Origin: Desulfuromonas acetoxidans DSM 684
GTDB lineage: Bacteria; Desulfobacterota; Desulfuromonadia; Desulfuromonadales; Desulfuromonadaceae
Assembly: GCF_000167355.1 (NCBI RefSeq)
Contig: NZ_AAEW02000002.1
Span: 124,001 to 188,000, forward strand
Reading direction: 5' to 3'
DNA length: 64,000 nucleotides
Both the position numbers and the translations under genes were made by a program. This document shows, piece by piece, positions 18,984 through 27,517 of the stretch. Position 1 is the first letter of the stretch. Every line of letters starts with the position of its first letter. Under the pieces are notes generated by a model, which worked only from the letters and a program-made list of their open reading frames with translations, did not search any database and was not told where the DNA came from.

Positions 18984-19679
18984 GTGACGTTACAGGTTCT
19001 GATTGTTGCAGAATTTCCAGTCGTTGAAGAGGGACTTGACTACCTGTTGCGGGACTACCCCGATATCGAAGTTGTCGCAACCGCGAGCAACGGCGTCGAG
19101 GGGTTGGAGCAGTTACGAAAAACGCCCATTGATATTGTTGTGCATGACCTCTGTTCCGTCGAACTCGGTGGCCCCGAAGCGATCACCCTTTACCTTGAGG
19201 AGAAACCGCAACTCGGCGTCATCGAATACAGCAGCCAATCAGATGAAGTCGCCGTGTTCGAATCGCTCAAAGCCGGTGCCAGAGGCTATGTCCTGAAGAG
19301 TTCATCAATTGATGAGCTGGTAAACGCAATTCGCGAAGTTCACCAGGGTGGCTACTTCATCAGTGCGGAGTTAAACCCGGCCATTATCCAATTCTACCTT
19401 GACCACCGTGAAAATGCCTCTGACCAGCTCTCCGAATATCAACTACTGACAGACCGCGAAAAGCAGGTCTTCCGTCTGCTGGCCAATGGCAAACAGACCC
19501 ATGAAATCAGCGAAATTCTCTGCATCAGCCCCAAGACGGTTGCTAAGCATCGCGCCGCGGTCAAGAAAAAATTATCTCTGAACACAACGGCCGAAATGGC
19601 CAAATATGCCATCCAGATCGGCGTGATCAATCTGCCTTCCAACGAAGCACCCTCTCCGACACACATCAAATCATCCTAG
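18984..19679 (+). CDS. LuxR/NarL-type response regulator with altered acidic pocket
   Basis: 231 residues from GTG 18984, preceded by AGGGAG. The upstream in-frame ATG at 18846 would add 46 non-conserved residues. Receiver domain (1-120): phosphoacceptor candidate D55 in VVHDL and conserved K105 in GYVLK. The usual acidic pair after the first strand is E-F (AEFPVV) instead of D-D. The NarL-type HTH at about 155-200 reads LTDREKQVFRLLANGK and ISPKTVAKHR. No sensor kinase gene is adjacent. It could be phosphorylated weakly or not at all; promoter targets are unknown. The sulfur operon starts 285 bp downstream on the same strand. Confidence 0.85.
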   Translation: MTLQVLIVAEFPVVEEGLDYLLRDYPDIEVVATASNGVEGLEQLRKTPIDIVVHDLCSVELGGPEAITLYLEEKPQLGVIEYSSQSDEVAVFESLKAGARGYVLKSSSIDELVNAIREVHQGGYFISAELNPAIIQFYLDHRENASDQLSEYQLLTDREKQVFRLLANGKQTHEISEILCISPKTVAKHRAAVKKKLSLNTTAEMAKYAIQIGVINLPSNEAPSPTHIKSS

Positions 19680-19964
19680 CCCGAAGCGCAACAAAGCATC
19701 CTTAACGGCAACGAGATGCCAACAGCCGGCCCTTGACGATTTGCATAAAAAAGGGAGGCGAAATGCTCCCGGCAAAAGTAGCAAACTGTCCATTGTCACT
19801 CTTCCGTCACTTGTTACGCTTTTAAATCATCATGTTATCAGACCGTAACGACGACACGCGTTATTGGCTTTGAATGATTGCGGGCGAGAGCCAGAACCGT
19901 CCTGCGCCTGCAGCGTGACACACGCCACACCGTCGGCAATGCTTATTTTCCAAGGAGAGTAACT

Positions 19965-21065
19965 ATGCAGAAACCTTTTCGTGTTCGTTTGGCCACAATC
20001 ACCCTGGTGCTGCTTCTCGGTGTCTGGTGGGCGTTGGCCTCCGCAGCCACCGGACAAAAAGCCTTTCCGAACGGCCAATACCTGTTGACTGCCAGCGAAT
20101 TGATGCAACGCCAGAAAAAAGAACCGCTGGTGATTGTTGACGTGCGCACCGATGAAGATTTTGACGGCAAGGTGATTCCCGGAGCGATCCGATTGCCATG
20201 GAGCGCATTCCGCAGTGAAGACCCTGCTCGAAATATGGAGGGCCTGTTTGTTGGCCCGGCACAGGCACAACAGATTCTTGGTGAGCACGGCCTGTTTCGT
20301 AACGACATGATTGTACTTTACGATTCGGTTGCCAGCGATGGTGGCGCTACCGCGTCATACATTTTCTGGGTTCTCGACATGCTTGGCCATAAAAAGATGG
20401 CCATCCTTGAGCGCGGTATCGATGGCTGGCTGGCGGCCGGTGGCAAGGTCGTTAACAAACCACAAAAACGTGAGCCGCTGCTCTACCAGGCTCCAACTGA
20501 CGAGATTAACCTGCGCCGTAAGGTTGACGAGCAATTCATCCTCCCACGCCTTGGTGATCCCTACTATCAGATTCTCGACGTCCGCTCATCAGGCGAGTAT
20601 CTCGGACAAACCCTGAACACCGGACTGAATGGGGATCCGCTCAAAGCCGGTCATATCCCGGGGGCATTTAACATCAACTACGAGAACAACTGGGCAGATG
20701 CAGAACGCAAGACCCTGAAAAGTTACGCAGATCTGGCCAAGATGTATCAAGGGCTGAACCCGACGGCAGGCGTCATTGCGTACTGTCACTCGGCACGCCG
20801 CAGTTCATTCAGTTATTTTGTCCTGCGTCTACTCGGTTTTAAAGATGTTCTGCTCTATGACAACTCCTGGTTCGGCTGGGGGGGACAAGAGCGTTACTAT
20901 CCGGCTGAAACCACAGTCAATTTGCTGAGTGGGCAAGCCCCTCCTCAGGTTGAGCAAACAGCAAAAGCCGATACAAAAGGACAACAGCCCCCAGCTCAGA
21001 ACAAAACATCACAGGGGCCGGCATCAGGTAGCCAGAAAAAAGGCTACATTTCCTGTGGAGGTTAA
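19965..21065 (+). CDS. Exported two-domain rhodanese (thiosulfate/3-mercaptopyruvate sulfurtransferase family)
   Basis: 366 residues from ATG 19965 with AAGGAGAG upstream. Signal peptide or N-terminal anchor: RVRLATITLVLLLGVWWALASA. Two rhodanese domains follow: residues about 40-160 (VIVDVRTDEDFDGKVIPGA) and about 190-325 (ILDVRSSGEYLG). Only the second has the catalytic Cys (AYCHSARRSS); the first has LYDSVASDGG there. The tail is Gln/Lys/Pro-rich and ends GYISCGG, an extra terminal Cys. First gene of an operon with two YeeE/YedE proteins, so periplasmic sulfane-sulfur handling is likely. Confidence 0.9.
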   Translation: MQKPFRVRLATITLVLLLGVWWALASAATGQKAFPNGQYLLTASELMQRQKKEPLVIVDVRTDEDFDGKVIPGAIRLPWSAFRSEDPARNMEGLFVGPAQAQQILGEHGLFRNDMIVLYDSVASDGGATASYIFWVLDMLGHKKMAILERGIDGWLAAGGKVVNKPQKREPLLYQAPTDEINLRRKVDEQFILPRLGDPYYQILDVRSSGEYLGQTLNTGLNGDPLKAGHIPGAFNINYENNWADAERKTLKSYADLAKMYQGLNPTAGVIAYCHSARRSSFSYFVLRLLGFKDVLLYDNSWFGWGGQERYYPAETTVNLLSGQAPPQVEQTAKADTKGQQPPAQNKTSQGPASGSQKKGYISCGG

Positions 21066-21067
21066 CC

Positions 21068-21592
21068 ATGAATAAATCCAACACACCATACTGGTCGATC
21101 CTGCCCAGTGCCATTGCCCTGGCGGGCATCATGGTTTTTATTTTTGCCAGCTTCGGTCCCCCGGCATCTTCAAGTGGGTTTGTCACCACGCTCAAGGGAC
21201 TGTTTCTTGAAATCGCACCCGAATATGTCGCATCCAAAGCCCATTACCGGATGATGCCGGGCCCAGGATCCTGGTTAATGGCTTTCGTGCTCGGCATGGC
21301 GATCGGCGGCTTTATCGGCGGACGCAGTTTTAAGCAGCCCATCAGCGATGTACCGCACGCCTGGGAAAAATGCTACGGACCAAGCCGGGGCAAACGTTAC
21401 CTGGCGACTTTTGTCGGGGGATTCTTGATCCTATTTGGGGCTCGACTGGCCGGTGGTTGCACTCTTGGGCTGTTTCTTTCAGGCTCCACCCAACTTGGAA
21501 TCAGCGGCCTTTATTTTGGTGCAATCATTTTTTCTGTCGCCATGTTGACCACTCGAATCGTTTACAAGCACAGGAGGCAAACGCATGACTGA
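21068..21592 (+). CDS. YeeE/YedE (TsuA-like) membrane protein, first half-size paralogue
   Basis: 174 residues, starting 2 bp after the rhodanese stop. Four or so hydrophobic segments. The family signature with its conserved Cys is ARLAGGCTLGLFLSG (about 140-155). YeeE/YedE proteins such as TsuA import thiosulfate or other sulfur species, handing them along a path of cysteines. Here the protein is about half the usual 330-350 residues, and the next gene supplies a second, non-identical half. It overlaps that gene by 8 bp. Confidence 0.88.
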   Translation: MNKSNTPYWSILPSAIALAGIMVFIFASFGPPASSSGFVTTLKGLFLEIAPEYVASKAHYRMMPGPGSWLMAFVLGMAIGGFIGGRSFKQPISDVPHAWEKCYGPSRGKRYLATFVGGFLILFGARLAGGCTLGLFLSGSTQLGISGLYFGAIIFSVAMLTTRIVYKHRRQTHD

Positions 21593-22118
21593 TGTCTGGA
21601 TCGGACTTTTTTCCGGGATCGCGTTCGGCTTTGTCATTCAACGAGTCGGCGCGACCAACCCACAGAAGATGGTACTCGCCCACCTGATGAAAGAACGCCA
21701 CATTCCCCAGTTCATGTTGCTGGTGGTTATCTTTTCCGCCATGGGTCTGTTTGCGCTTCAGGCTACAGGTGTCGGCACCACCCGGGTATTACCAACCAGC
21801 CTGGTGGCTACCGGACTCGGCGGCATTCTTTTCGGCATCGGCTGGGGGCTGGCCGGATATTGTCCCGGCACGTGCTGGGCTGCTGTCGGCGAAGGCCGCA
21901 TGGACGCCATTTTCGCCCTGCTCGGCGGTCTGGTCGGTACAGCGTTTTTTGCCCACCTACATGAATTTTTGGTTCCGGCACTGTATATGCCGACCAATCT
22001 CGGACAAATCACCCTGACGGACGGGTTCGGTCACCCTGCTGTTGCACTGGGATTTTTGGTGCTACTGTTCGGTGGCGGCATCCTTTTGATTGGTCGTCTG
22101 TGGGGAAGACAAGCATGA
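21585..22118 (+). CDS. YeeE/YedE (TsuA-like) membrane protein, second half-size paralogue
   Basis: 177 residues, five hydrophobic segments. The signature Cys motif is GWGLAGYCPGTCWAAVG (about 88-105), with two Cys three residues apart. Overlap with the preceding gene (8 bp) and an ATGA overlap with the next gene indicate tight translational coupling. The two halves probably form one heterodimeric channel (inference from the full-length fused family members). Confidence 0.88.
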   Translation: MTDVWIGLFSGIAFGFVIQRVGATNPQKMVLAHLMKERHIPQFMLLVVIFSAMGLFALQATGVGTTRVLPTSLVATGLGGILFGIGWGLAGYCPGTCWAAVGEGRMDAIFALLGGLVGTAFFAHLHEFLVPALYMPTNLGQITLTDGFGHPAVALGFLVLLFGGGILLIGRLWGRQA

Positions 22119-22696
22119 TCTTTCGAGCGTTGATAGTTGGCCTTCTATTGTTGCCCACAGTCACCATCGCGGCTGAAATGCCGCGAGGTTATTATGCAAA
22201 ACTGGAAATCAGCGTTGACGGACAACGACTTATCTTCGGCCCTTTTGTCGGCTATTATTTTAAGCCGGTTCACGGCAACGATCTGAAAAAGTTGACATTC
22301 CGGTGCTATAACGAACGGCAGTTTTACACCGATCAGCTACCAGCAGGCACCCTGCTGTTCACGGGAGAAGCGCAGTTCAGATCGTTGCCTCAGGTCCGTG
22401 ATCTCCCCCCACGCAATGCCCGTATTGAACCGGTTTTTTTCGGCAACGCTCCGCAGCAGTGGCTGCAAACACGGCCCGCTCCGAAAAATGAATTTGTTCA
22501 TTTCCACTCGACCTACAACGCCGCCGGTCCAAGCTACAAGGGCTATTGGTTACGACACCAACCAGCCACGTCGTTCATTTACAATATGGGCGGACGTATC
22601 GATCAAGACAGCCCGCTCTACCATCAGGCTGAGCCCGGAGCAGGGCAGAGATTCCCCCACATCATCGAATTTGATGCCGGGCCCGGACCTTATTAA
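22115..22696 (+). CDS. Unknown exported protein of the sulfur operon
   Basis: 193 residues from ATG 22115, overlapping the preceding stop as ATGA. Clear signal peptide (MIFRALIVGLLLLPTVTIAA, cleavage before EMPRG). The mature ~170 residues are rich in Tyr, Phe and Pro with a single Cys (RCYNERQFY) and no family I recognise. Fourth and last gene of the rhodanese-YeeE-YedE operon, followed by a terminator. A periplasmic accessory role in sulfur transfer is a guess from position only. Confidence 0.7.
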   Translation: MIFRALIVGLLLLPTVTIAAEMPRGYYAKLEISVDGQRLIFGPFVGYYFKPVHGNDLKKLTFRCYNERQFYTDQLPAGTLLFTGEAQFRSLPQVRDLPPRNARIEPVFFGNAPQQWLQTRPAPKNEFVHFHSTYNAAGPSYKGYWLRHQPATSFIYNMGGRIDQDSPLYHQAEPGAGQRFPHIIEFDAGPGPY

Positions 22697-22701
22697 TCCC
22701 A

Positions 22702-22746
22702 TAAAAAAACGCCGCGGCGCTGACCGTAATGCGCGGCGGCGTTTTT
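22702..22746. terminator. Bidirectional terminator between sulfur operon and ferritin-like gene
   Basis: The inverted repeat AAAAACGCCGC...GCGGCGTTTTT encloses a short GCGC/GCGC inner pairing. T-run on the plus strand and A-run on the minus side. Confidence 0.8.
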
Positions 22747-22815
22747 GTCTGTGAACATTTGCTTGATGACCGCTCAGCAGAATATTGAGCGATCACCTTT
22801 CGGCTCAACAGCCTG

Positions 22816-23100
22816 TTAGTGACCGATCGGCTTGTCGGTAAACAGGTATTCCTTCAATTCTTTATTGAACACGTCATCCTGACGACGCAGCCACTCGATA
22901 ACCATCGCCGCATGCTCAATTTCCTCATCGCGGTTGTGGATAAGAATTTTCTTCAAGGACTCATCCGTGCACACATCCACCCGCTGGTTATACCAGTCGA
23001 TCGCTTCAAGTTCTTCCATCAATGATTGCAGTGCCCGGTGATACTCTTTGGTTTTTAGCGACAATTCACTCACTGGTTCGTGATAACTATCACTTGCCAT
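22816..23100 (-). CDS. Encapsulated-ferritin-like protein (EncFtn family), solitary
   Basis: 94 residues. The core matches the EncFtn family as I know it from Rhodospirillum rubrum: LMEELEAIDWYNQRVD, then HNRDEEIEHAAMVIEWLRR, ending EYLFTDKPIGH. Metal ligands of the ferroxidase site inferred by alignment are E30, E60 and H63. EncFtn is a two-helix protein that assembles into a ring inside an encapsulin nanocompartment and oxidises Fe(II). Two things are missing. There is no C-terminal encapsulin-targeting extension, since the protein stops right after the ferritin-like core. There is also no encapsulin shell gene nearby. Start ATG 23100 with AAAGGATC upstream. Confidence 0.85.
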   Translation of the reverse strand: MASDSYHEPVSELSLKTKEYHRALQSLMEELEAIDWYNQRVDVCTDESLKKILIHNRDEEIEHAAMVIEWLRRQDDVFNKELKEYLFTDKPIGH

Positions 23101-23227
23101 TCGACAGATCCTTTCAATTGCTATTCAACATGATTTCACGGTTTCAGAAGGCGGCAATAACGCGACTCGCAGAGTCAATGGCATCTTTGTGGCGCGCTGC
23201 CAACCATGTAATCCAACAATAAAAGGA

Positions 23228-23515
23228 CTATTGAAAGTGGGAGGTCGCAGATTTGAGCGCTGCGTTAAAATCACTCCACGCTTTATCGATCCCCTCCTTG
23301 AGATCTTCCCATGCATCATCGCTGGCCGCTTTCAGCTCATCAAGTTTATCCTCGGCGAGGTTCCGCTTCATACGCAACGCTTCTAGAGTATCGGCGTAGC
23401 TGATCTTTGTTGACGATTCCGCTTTTGCCGCTTTGGCCTTCAAAAGGTCAATTCTGGCATTGAATTCATCCAACTGGGCTTGAAGTTTTTCTTCATAGGC
23501 GTGTTTTTTGTCCAT
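23228..23515 (-). CDS. Small coiled-coil protein of unknown function
   Basis: 95 residues from ATG 23515, preceded on its strand by GAGAGG. The sequence is almost entirely predicted alpha-helix with heptad-like spacing (KLQAQLDEFNARIDLLKAK, then DKLDELKAASDDAWEDLKEG), and is charged and soluble. It resembles short stress-response coiled-coil proteins often annotated as hypothetical. It sits 127 bp upstream of the EncFtn-like gene on the same strand, so co-expression is possible but not shown. Confidence 0.7.
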   Translation of the reverse strand: MDKKHAYEEKLQAQLDEFNARIDLLKAKAAKAESSTKISYADTLEALRMKRNLAEDKLDELKAASDDAWEDLKEGIDKAWSDFNAALKSATSHFQ

Positions 23516-23521
23516 AACCAA

Positions 23522-23873
23522 ATCCTCTCGATTGCGTTCAAATGGGTCACAACATGGTAAAAAGTCACTGTCCTCGTGCCACCTAAGCAGGATTGCGCTT
23601 AGAACCCAAACTCTTCAAATACAACGAGGGTCATAAAAACTCCTTCTTAGAGAATGTCAAAATCCACTGCAAATCTTTCACTCACGCAAGCCAACAGCAC
23701 AATGTCCGACGTGCCTGAAAACCGTTTAACAACGGTAAGTCACTGATAAGTTTAACAAGCTGAGCATTTAAAACAACAGAGCGGTTTGCTACTCCTTGGG
23801 GTAGCAAACCGCTCTGTTGAGAATCGGGTGGGAATTGATTAAATTTATACAGGCACCAAACGACAATAAAATA
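23522..23873. other. Intergenic region with terminator hairpin
   Basis: Upstream region of the coiled-coil gene, about 350 bp. It contains the 19-bp hairpin listed separately at 23774-23819. Nothing else was recognised. Confidence 0.5.
23774..23819 (-). terminator. Strong hairpin after the PsiE-like gene
   Basis: A 19-bp perfect stem (23774-23792, CAACAGAGCGGTTTGCTAC, with 23801-23819) and an 8-nt loop, located 60 bp beyond the minus-strand psiE-like stop. On that strand it is followed by TTTTAAATG. Confidence 0.75.
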
Positions 23874-23879
23874 GCCCGA

Positions 23880-24338
23880 TCACTCTTCCATCTCGACAGG
23901 CTCGTCGCGACCATGGCGACGCAGCAGAAAAATACAAAAAACGAAGCTGAGAATCATGGCAGCCAACAGCCCCAGCTCCAGCATGGTCATACGAAACACT
24001 GCGGCATGCTCCGGGGTCGGATTGACCTGCTCAGCGGTGATAATCAAAACACGGCGAATGGCCGCAATAATGCCGACGGCAAGAAAAGGTTCGATAACCA
24101 GTTTACGCTTTTTCAAGAAAATACCGACGGTGTGGAGAATTTCAACCAGCATCAAAACCAGCAACAACCCATCAAGAAGCTGAGAGATCTGTTGCCCGAT
24201 ATGGCCGTTGAAACCCTCAAAGAAGTTAAAGACTGAAAAAGCAAGCAGAGTAATGGCTGCAACGATCAGCACAACGGCAGTTGCGATGTAAATCATGTCC
24301 TCTGCAGAGGAAAGGCTCTTTTCAACGCGTTCTTGCAT
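23880..24338 (-). CDS. PsiE-like phosphate-starvation-type membrane protein
   Basis: 152 residues. Four hydrophobic segments: MIYIATAVVLIVAAITLLAF, LLDGLLLVLMLVEIL, FLAVGIIAAIRRVLII and LGLLAAMILSFVFCIFLL. The family-typical VEILHTVGIFLKKRKLVIEPF and GIIAAIRR segments are present. The biochemical role of PsiE is unknown. Divergent from the PLD gene. Confidence 0.8.
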   Translation of the reverse strand: MQERVEKSLSSAEDMIYIATAVVLIVAAITLLAFSVFNFFEGFNGHIGQQISQLLDGLLLVLMLVEILHTVGIFLKKRKLVIEPFLAVGIIAAIRRVLIITAEQVNPTPEHAAVFRMTMLELGLLAAMILSFVFCIFLLRRHGRDEPVEMEE

Positions 24339-24468
24339 GACATCCTTTTCTTAAGAGTGATTGAAAGTTAATTTTTACGTCTGCTAACTCTAACAAGCCC
24401 AATACCGACTTTCAACATGCGCAGTGTCCCTCTGAATAGGATCTGCCACCAGCAAAGGATTGCGCCAA

Positions 24469-26610
24469 ATGGGTCAACAAAAGCAGCAACACTCATTTTT
24501 CAACCCGGGAGAGAATTGCTGGCAACTGACAAACGCGCAACGCGGAGCCTTCCTGATTGATGGCGAAGCGTATTATCGAGCCGTTGCTGAAGCGTTTGAG
24601 CAGGCACGCCATTCCATTTACATCGTCGGCTGGGATGTTGACAGTCGTGTGCGCCTGCGTCGCGACACAAATAACGAAGAGACGTTTGGCCAATTACTAA
24701 ATCGACTGGCCACGACCCATCCGCAGCTGCAGATCTATGTTCTGGAATGGGACTTCGCTGTCTTTTATTCCCTTGAAAGGGAATTCTGGTCACAGCTCAG
24801 CTTTGGCTGGATGACCCACGAACGGGTTCATTTCGAACTCGACGATGCCCATCCGGCCGGAGGATCCCAGCATCAGAAAATTGTTGTCGTCGATGACCAA
24901 CTGGCGTTTGTCGGTGGTTTTGACCTGGCCAGTTTTCGCTGGGACACATCGGAGCACCTTGCCCAACAGCCACAGCGTCGCGACAATGATCAGAAGTATG
25001 GCCCTGTCCATGATATTCAGGTACTCGTGACAGGTGAGGCGGCACAAAAGCTGGCGGACATCGCCCGCTGGCGCTGGCAACGGGCCACGGGAGAAACACC
25101 CCCTGCAACCAACACTGAGGCCAACGACTTCTGGCCGGTCAGTGCCGATGTGGACTTTTCCCAACAGCAGGTCGCAATTCTACGCACGCTGCCGGCATAC
25201 GATGCGCAAAGCGAAGTTCGTGAAATTGAGGAATTTTATGTGCAGGCCATTGAACAGACGGAACAGTATCTCTACCTGGAAAACCAGTATTTAACCTCAC
25301 ACCGAATCGCCATGGCTCTAGAAAACTCGCTACGCCAAACACAGGGGCCTGAACTGGTTATTGTTCTTCCACGCCACTGCCCCGGATGGCTGGAAGAAGA
25401 GACCATGGGCATATTACGCATGCGCCTGCATCAGCGGCTTCTTGACGCAGACACCCATCACCGACTGTTGATCTGCTATCCCGACCGAGCTGGTCTCAAC
25501 GAGGATTTCATCATTGTTCACAGCAAAGTTCTGATTGCTGACGATCAACTGCTGACCATTGGTTCAGCAAACTTGAGCAATCGCTCCATGAGCTTTGACA
25601 GCGAGTGCAACTTTGCCCTGGCAGCCGACGGCGACAATAACCGTGCTGCCATTATCCGCGGTCTGCTACATCGCTTACTGGCAGAACATTTAGGCTGCGA
25701 AACGCAAAAAATAAATAAAATACTCTCGGAAAATGGCTCTTTGCTGGCAACCATCTCAGAGTTGAGCAACGATGAACGCTGCTTGAAAAAATTACCCCTT
25801 GAGGAGACCCCTCTCGAATGGCGTGCTCTGCCGGGGAAATTGATTGCTGATCCTGAAAAGCCAATCGGCTTGGAGCAACTGCTCGATTATTGCGGTATTG
25901 CGGTTGAGTCGGACGAAGGGGAAAAACATAGCTATCGTCGCAAAGCGTTATTCTTTTTAATAACGCTACTTATGGCCCTTTTTCTCGGCGGGTTGTGGCG
26001 CTGGTCACCGCTTAACCAGTGGCTGAGCGTAGAACACTTATCAACGGCTGCCGATTATGTGCGGCAAAGTCCTTTCAGTGTCCCGATTGTTCTGACGATT
26101 TATCTGGTTGCAAGTTTCCTGATGTTTCCAATCAACCTGTTGATTTTGGCAACAGCACTGAGTTTTGACTCGGTGACCGGTTTTTTTCTTGCTCTGAGTG
26201 GTAGTCTTATTGGTGGGCTAGGCAGTTATTTTCTGGGACGGTGGCTGGGGCGAGACGCCGTACAAAAACTGGCCGGTAAAAAGATCAACCAGCTCAGTCG
26301 CAAATTGGCGCGTCGCGGCTGGCTGACTGTTTCGCTGATCCGCGTTGTTCCGATTGCGCCTTACGCCATTGTCAACATGGCCGCCGGAGCCAGCCATATT
26401 TCTGCACGCTCTTTCATCATCGGCACTGCAGTCGGCATGTGTCCAGGCATCCTTGCCATCATTATCTTTGAAGAAGGGCTGGAGCGCGCGCTGCGTAATC
26501 CGGACTGGCAAACTCTGTTGCTGGCGTTTGCGGCTCTGCTGGCAGGCGTACTGGTACTCCTGGTAGGCAAAAAACTCCTACTGAAGAAAAGTGAGCACGA
26601 CAATGACTGA
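24469..26610 (+). CDS. Phospholipase D domain protein fused to a VTT/DedA membrane domain
   Basis: 713 residues from ATG 24469, 9 bp after AAAGGA; the in-frame TTG at 24460 is too close to the site. The N-terminal half carries two HKD motifs: SQHQKIVVVDDQLAFVGG (about 143-160) and IVHSKVLIADDQLLTIGSA (about 350-370), giving phosphatidyl transfer or phosphodiesterase activity as in cardiolipin synthases. The C-terminal half (about 500-700) is a membrane domain of the VTT/SNARE-associated type (FPINLLILATALSF, GSLIGGLGSYFLGRWLGR, IRVVPIAPYAIVNMAAG), a lipid scramblase-like fold. It overlaps the EEP gene by 8 bp. Confidence 0.9.
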   Translation: MGQQKQQHSFFNPGENCWQLTNAQRGAFLIDGEAYYRAVAEAFEQARHSIYIVGWDVDSRVRLRRDTNNEETFGQLLNRLATTHPQLQIYVLEWDFAVFYSLEREFWSQLSFGWMTHERVHFELDDAHPAGGSQHQKIVVVDDQLAFVGGFDLASFRWDTSEHLAQQPQRRDNDQKYGPVHDIQVLVTGEAAQKLADIARWRWQRATGETPPATNTEANDFWPVSADVDFSQQQVAILRTLPAYDAQSEVREIEEFYVQAIEQTEQYLYLENQYLTSHRIAMALENSLRQTQGPELVIVLPRHCPGWLEEETMGILRMRLHQRLLDADTHHRLLICYPDRAGLNEDFIIVHSKVLIADDQLLTIGSANLSNRSMSFDSECNFALAADGDNNRAAIIRGLLHRLLAEHLGCETQKINKILSENGSLLATISELSNDERCLKKLPLEETPLEWRALPGKLIADPEKPIGLEQLLDYCGIAVESDEGEKHSYRRKALFFLITLLMALFLGGLWRWSPLNQWLSVEHLSTAADYVRQSPFSVPIVLTIYLVASFLMFPINLLILATALSFDSVTGFFLALSGSLIGGLGSYFLGRWLGRDAVQKLAGKKINQLSRKLARRGWLTVSLIRVVPIAPYAIVNMAAGASHISARSFIIGTAVGMCPGILAIIIFEEGLERALRNPDWQTLLLAFAALLAGVLVLLVGKKLLLKKSEHDND

Positions 26611-27295
26611 CACCTCCTTACGCCTGGCAACCTGGAATATTCACATGGCCGTTGGCAGCGATGGCCAACGCGATCTGTCGCGGATCATAAAAGTGATCCG
26701 ACAACTCCGCGCCGATGTCATTGGATTGCAGGAAGTGGACAATCAGATCGACAACGACCAAGACGATCTGCACAGACTTGCAACACAGACAGGGCAACAA
26801 ATCATCGCCGGACCAACCATGAAACGCTCCCGTGGCGACTATGGCAATGCCCTTCTCACCAGCTTGCCAGTCAACAACGTTGAACGCTACGACCTGAGCT
26901 TCAAAAACAGAGAACCACGCGGTCTGCTGATCGTTGAACTCGAATGGCAACACAGTCCACTCCACGTTGCCGTAACCCATCTCGGCTTAAGGCCGAGAGA
27001 ACGTCGTGACCAGGTCCGTCGCCTTTGCACTCACCTGACGGCCAAGGAACGCACCCCTCTGGTTTTGATGGGCGATTTTAACGAGTGGTTCATCTGGGGC
27101 CGCCCACTACGAAGGCTGAAACAGCACTTTGGCCCAATCCACTCGCCAGCCACATTCCCATCACGCTGGCCCCTGCTACAGCTTGATCACATACTAACTG
27201 AGCCACAGAAATGTCTTGTAAAAAAGGATGTGTATCGCCACACCAGCGTCCGCTATGCGTCGGACCACTTGCCGCTGGTGGCAGAGATCCGCTGA
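26603..27295 (+). CDS. Endonuclease/exonuclease/phosphatase (EEP) family protein
   Basis: 230 residues from ATG 26603, overlapping the PLD gene end; GTG 26591 is an alternative. EEP motifs: TWNIHMAVG (Asn), GLQEVD (metal-binding Glu), GNALLTSLPV, VTHLGL, MGDFNEW and the terminal SDHLPLVAEI (Asp-His pair). The fold cleaves phosphodiester or phosphomonoester bonds in nucleic acids or lipids. Pairing with a PLD-type enzyme recalls E. coli ybhP next to clsB (ybhO), suggesting a phospholipid substrate (inference). Confidence 0.87.
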   Translation: MTDTSLRLATWNIHMAVGSDGQRDLSRIIKVIRQLRADVIGLQEVDNQIDNDQDDLHRLATQTGQQIIAGPTMKRSRGDYGNALLTSLPVNNVERYDLSFKNREPRGLLIVELEWQHSPLHVAVTHLGLRPRERRDQVRRLCTHLTAKERTPLVLMGDFNEWFIWGRPLRRLKQHFGPIHSPATFPSRWPLLQLDHILTEPQKCLVKKDVYRHTSVRYASDHLPLVAEIR

Positions 27296-27517
27296 TGTCA
27301 GACCAGATCTACAGGCTGAAAGAAACCGGATGGAACGTTTTCAACATACTCCCCCTTTAATCAGCTCAAGGGGCTATTTTTCGCCCCAGAGAAACCAAAA
27401 AAGAATTTACGTTGTCAAAATAGACAATAAACATAATAATTATTACTATAGACTTTTCAATAGACGCACCTGAACTGTTGCTTGCACCGAATCTTATCCT
27501 GAAAGCACCTGTCCCCT

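Noticed and set aside
19748-19775. GGGAGGCGAAATGCTCCC hairpin after the LuxR-type regulator as a terminator
   Set aside because: Stem is only about five base pairs with no T-run, too weak to call.
22801-22815. CGGCTCAACAGCCTG next to the EncFtn-like stop codon, similar to the end of the 152-bp element
   Set aside because: Only the terminal ~11 bases match; no second end, core or flanking repeat could be found nearby.
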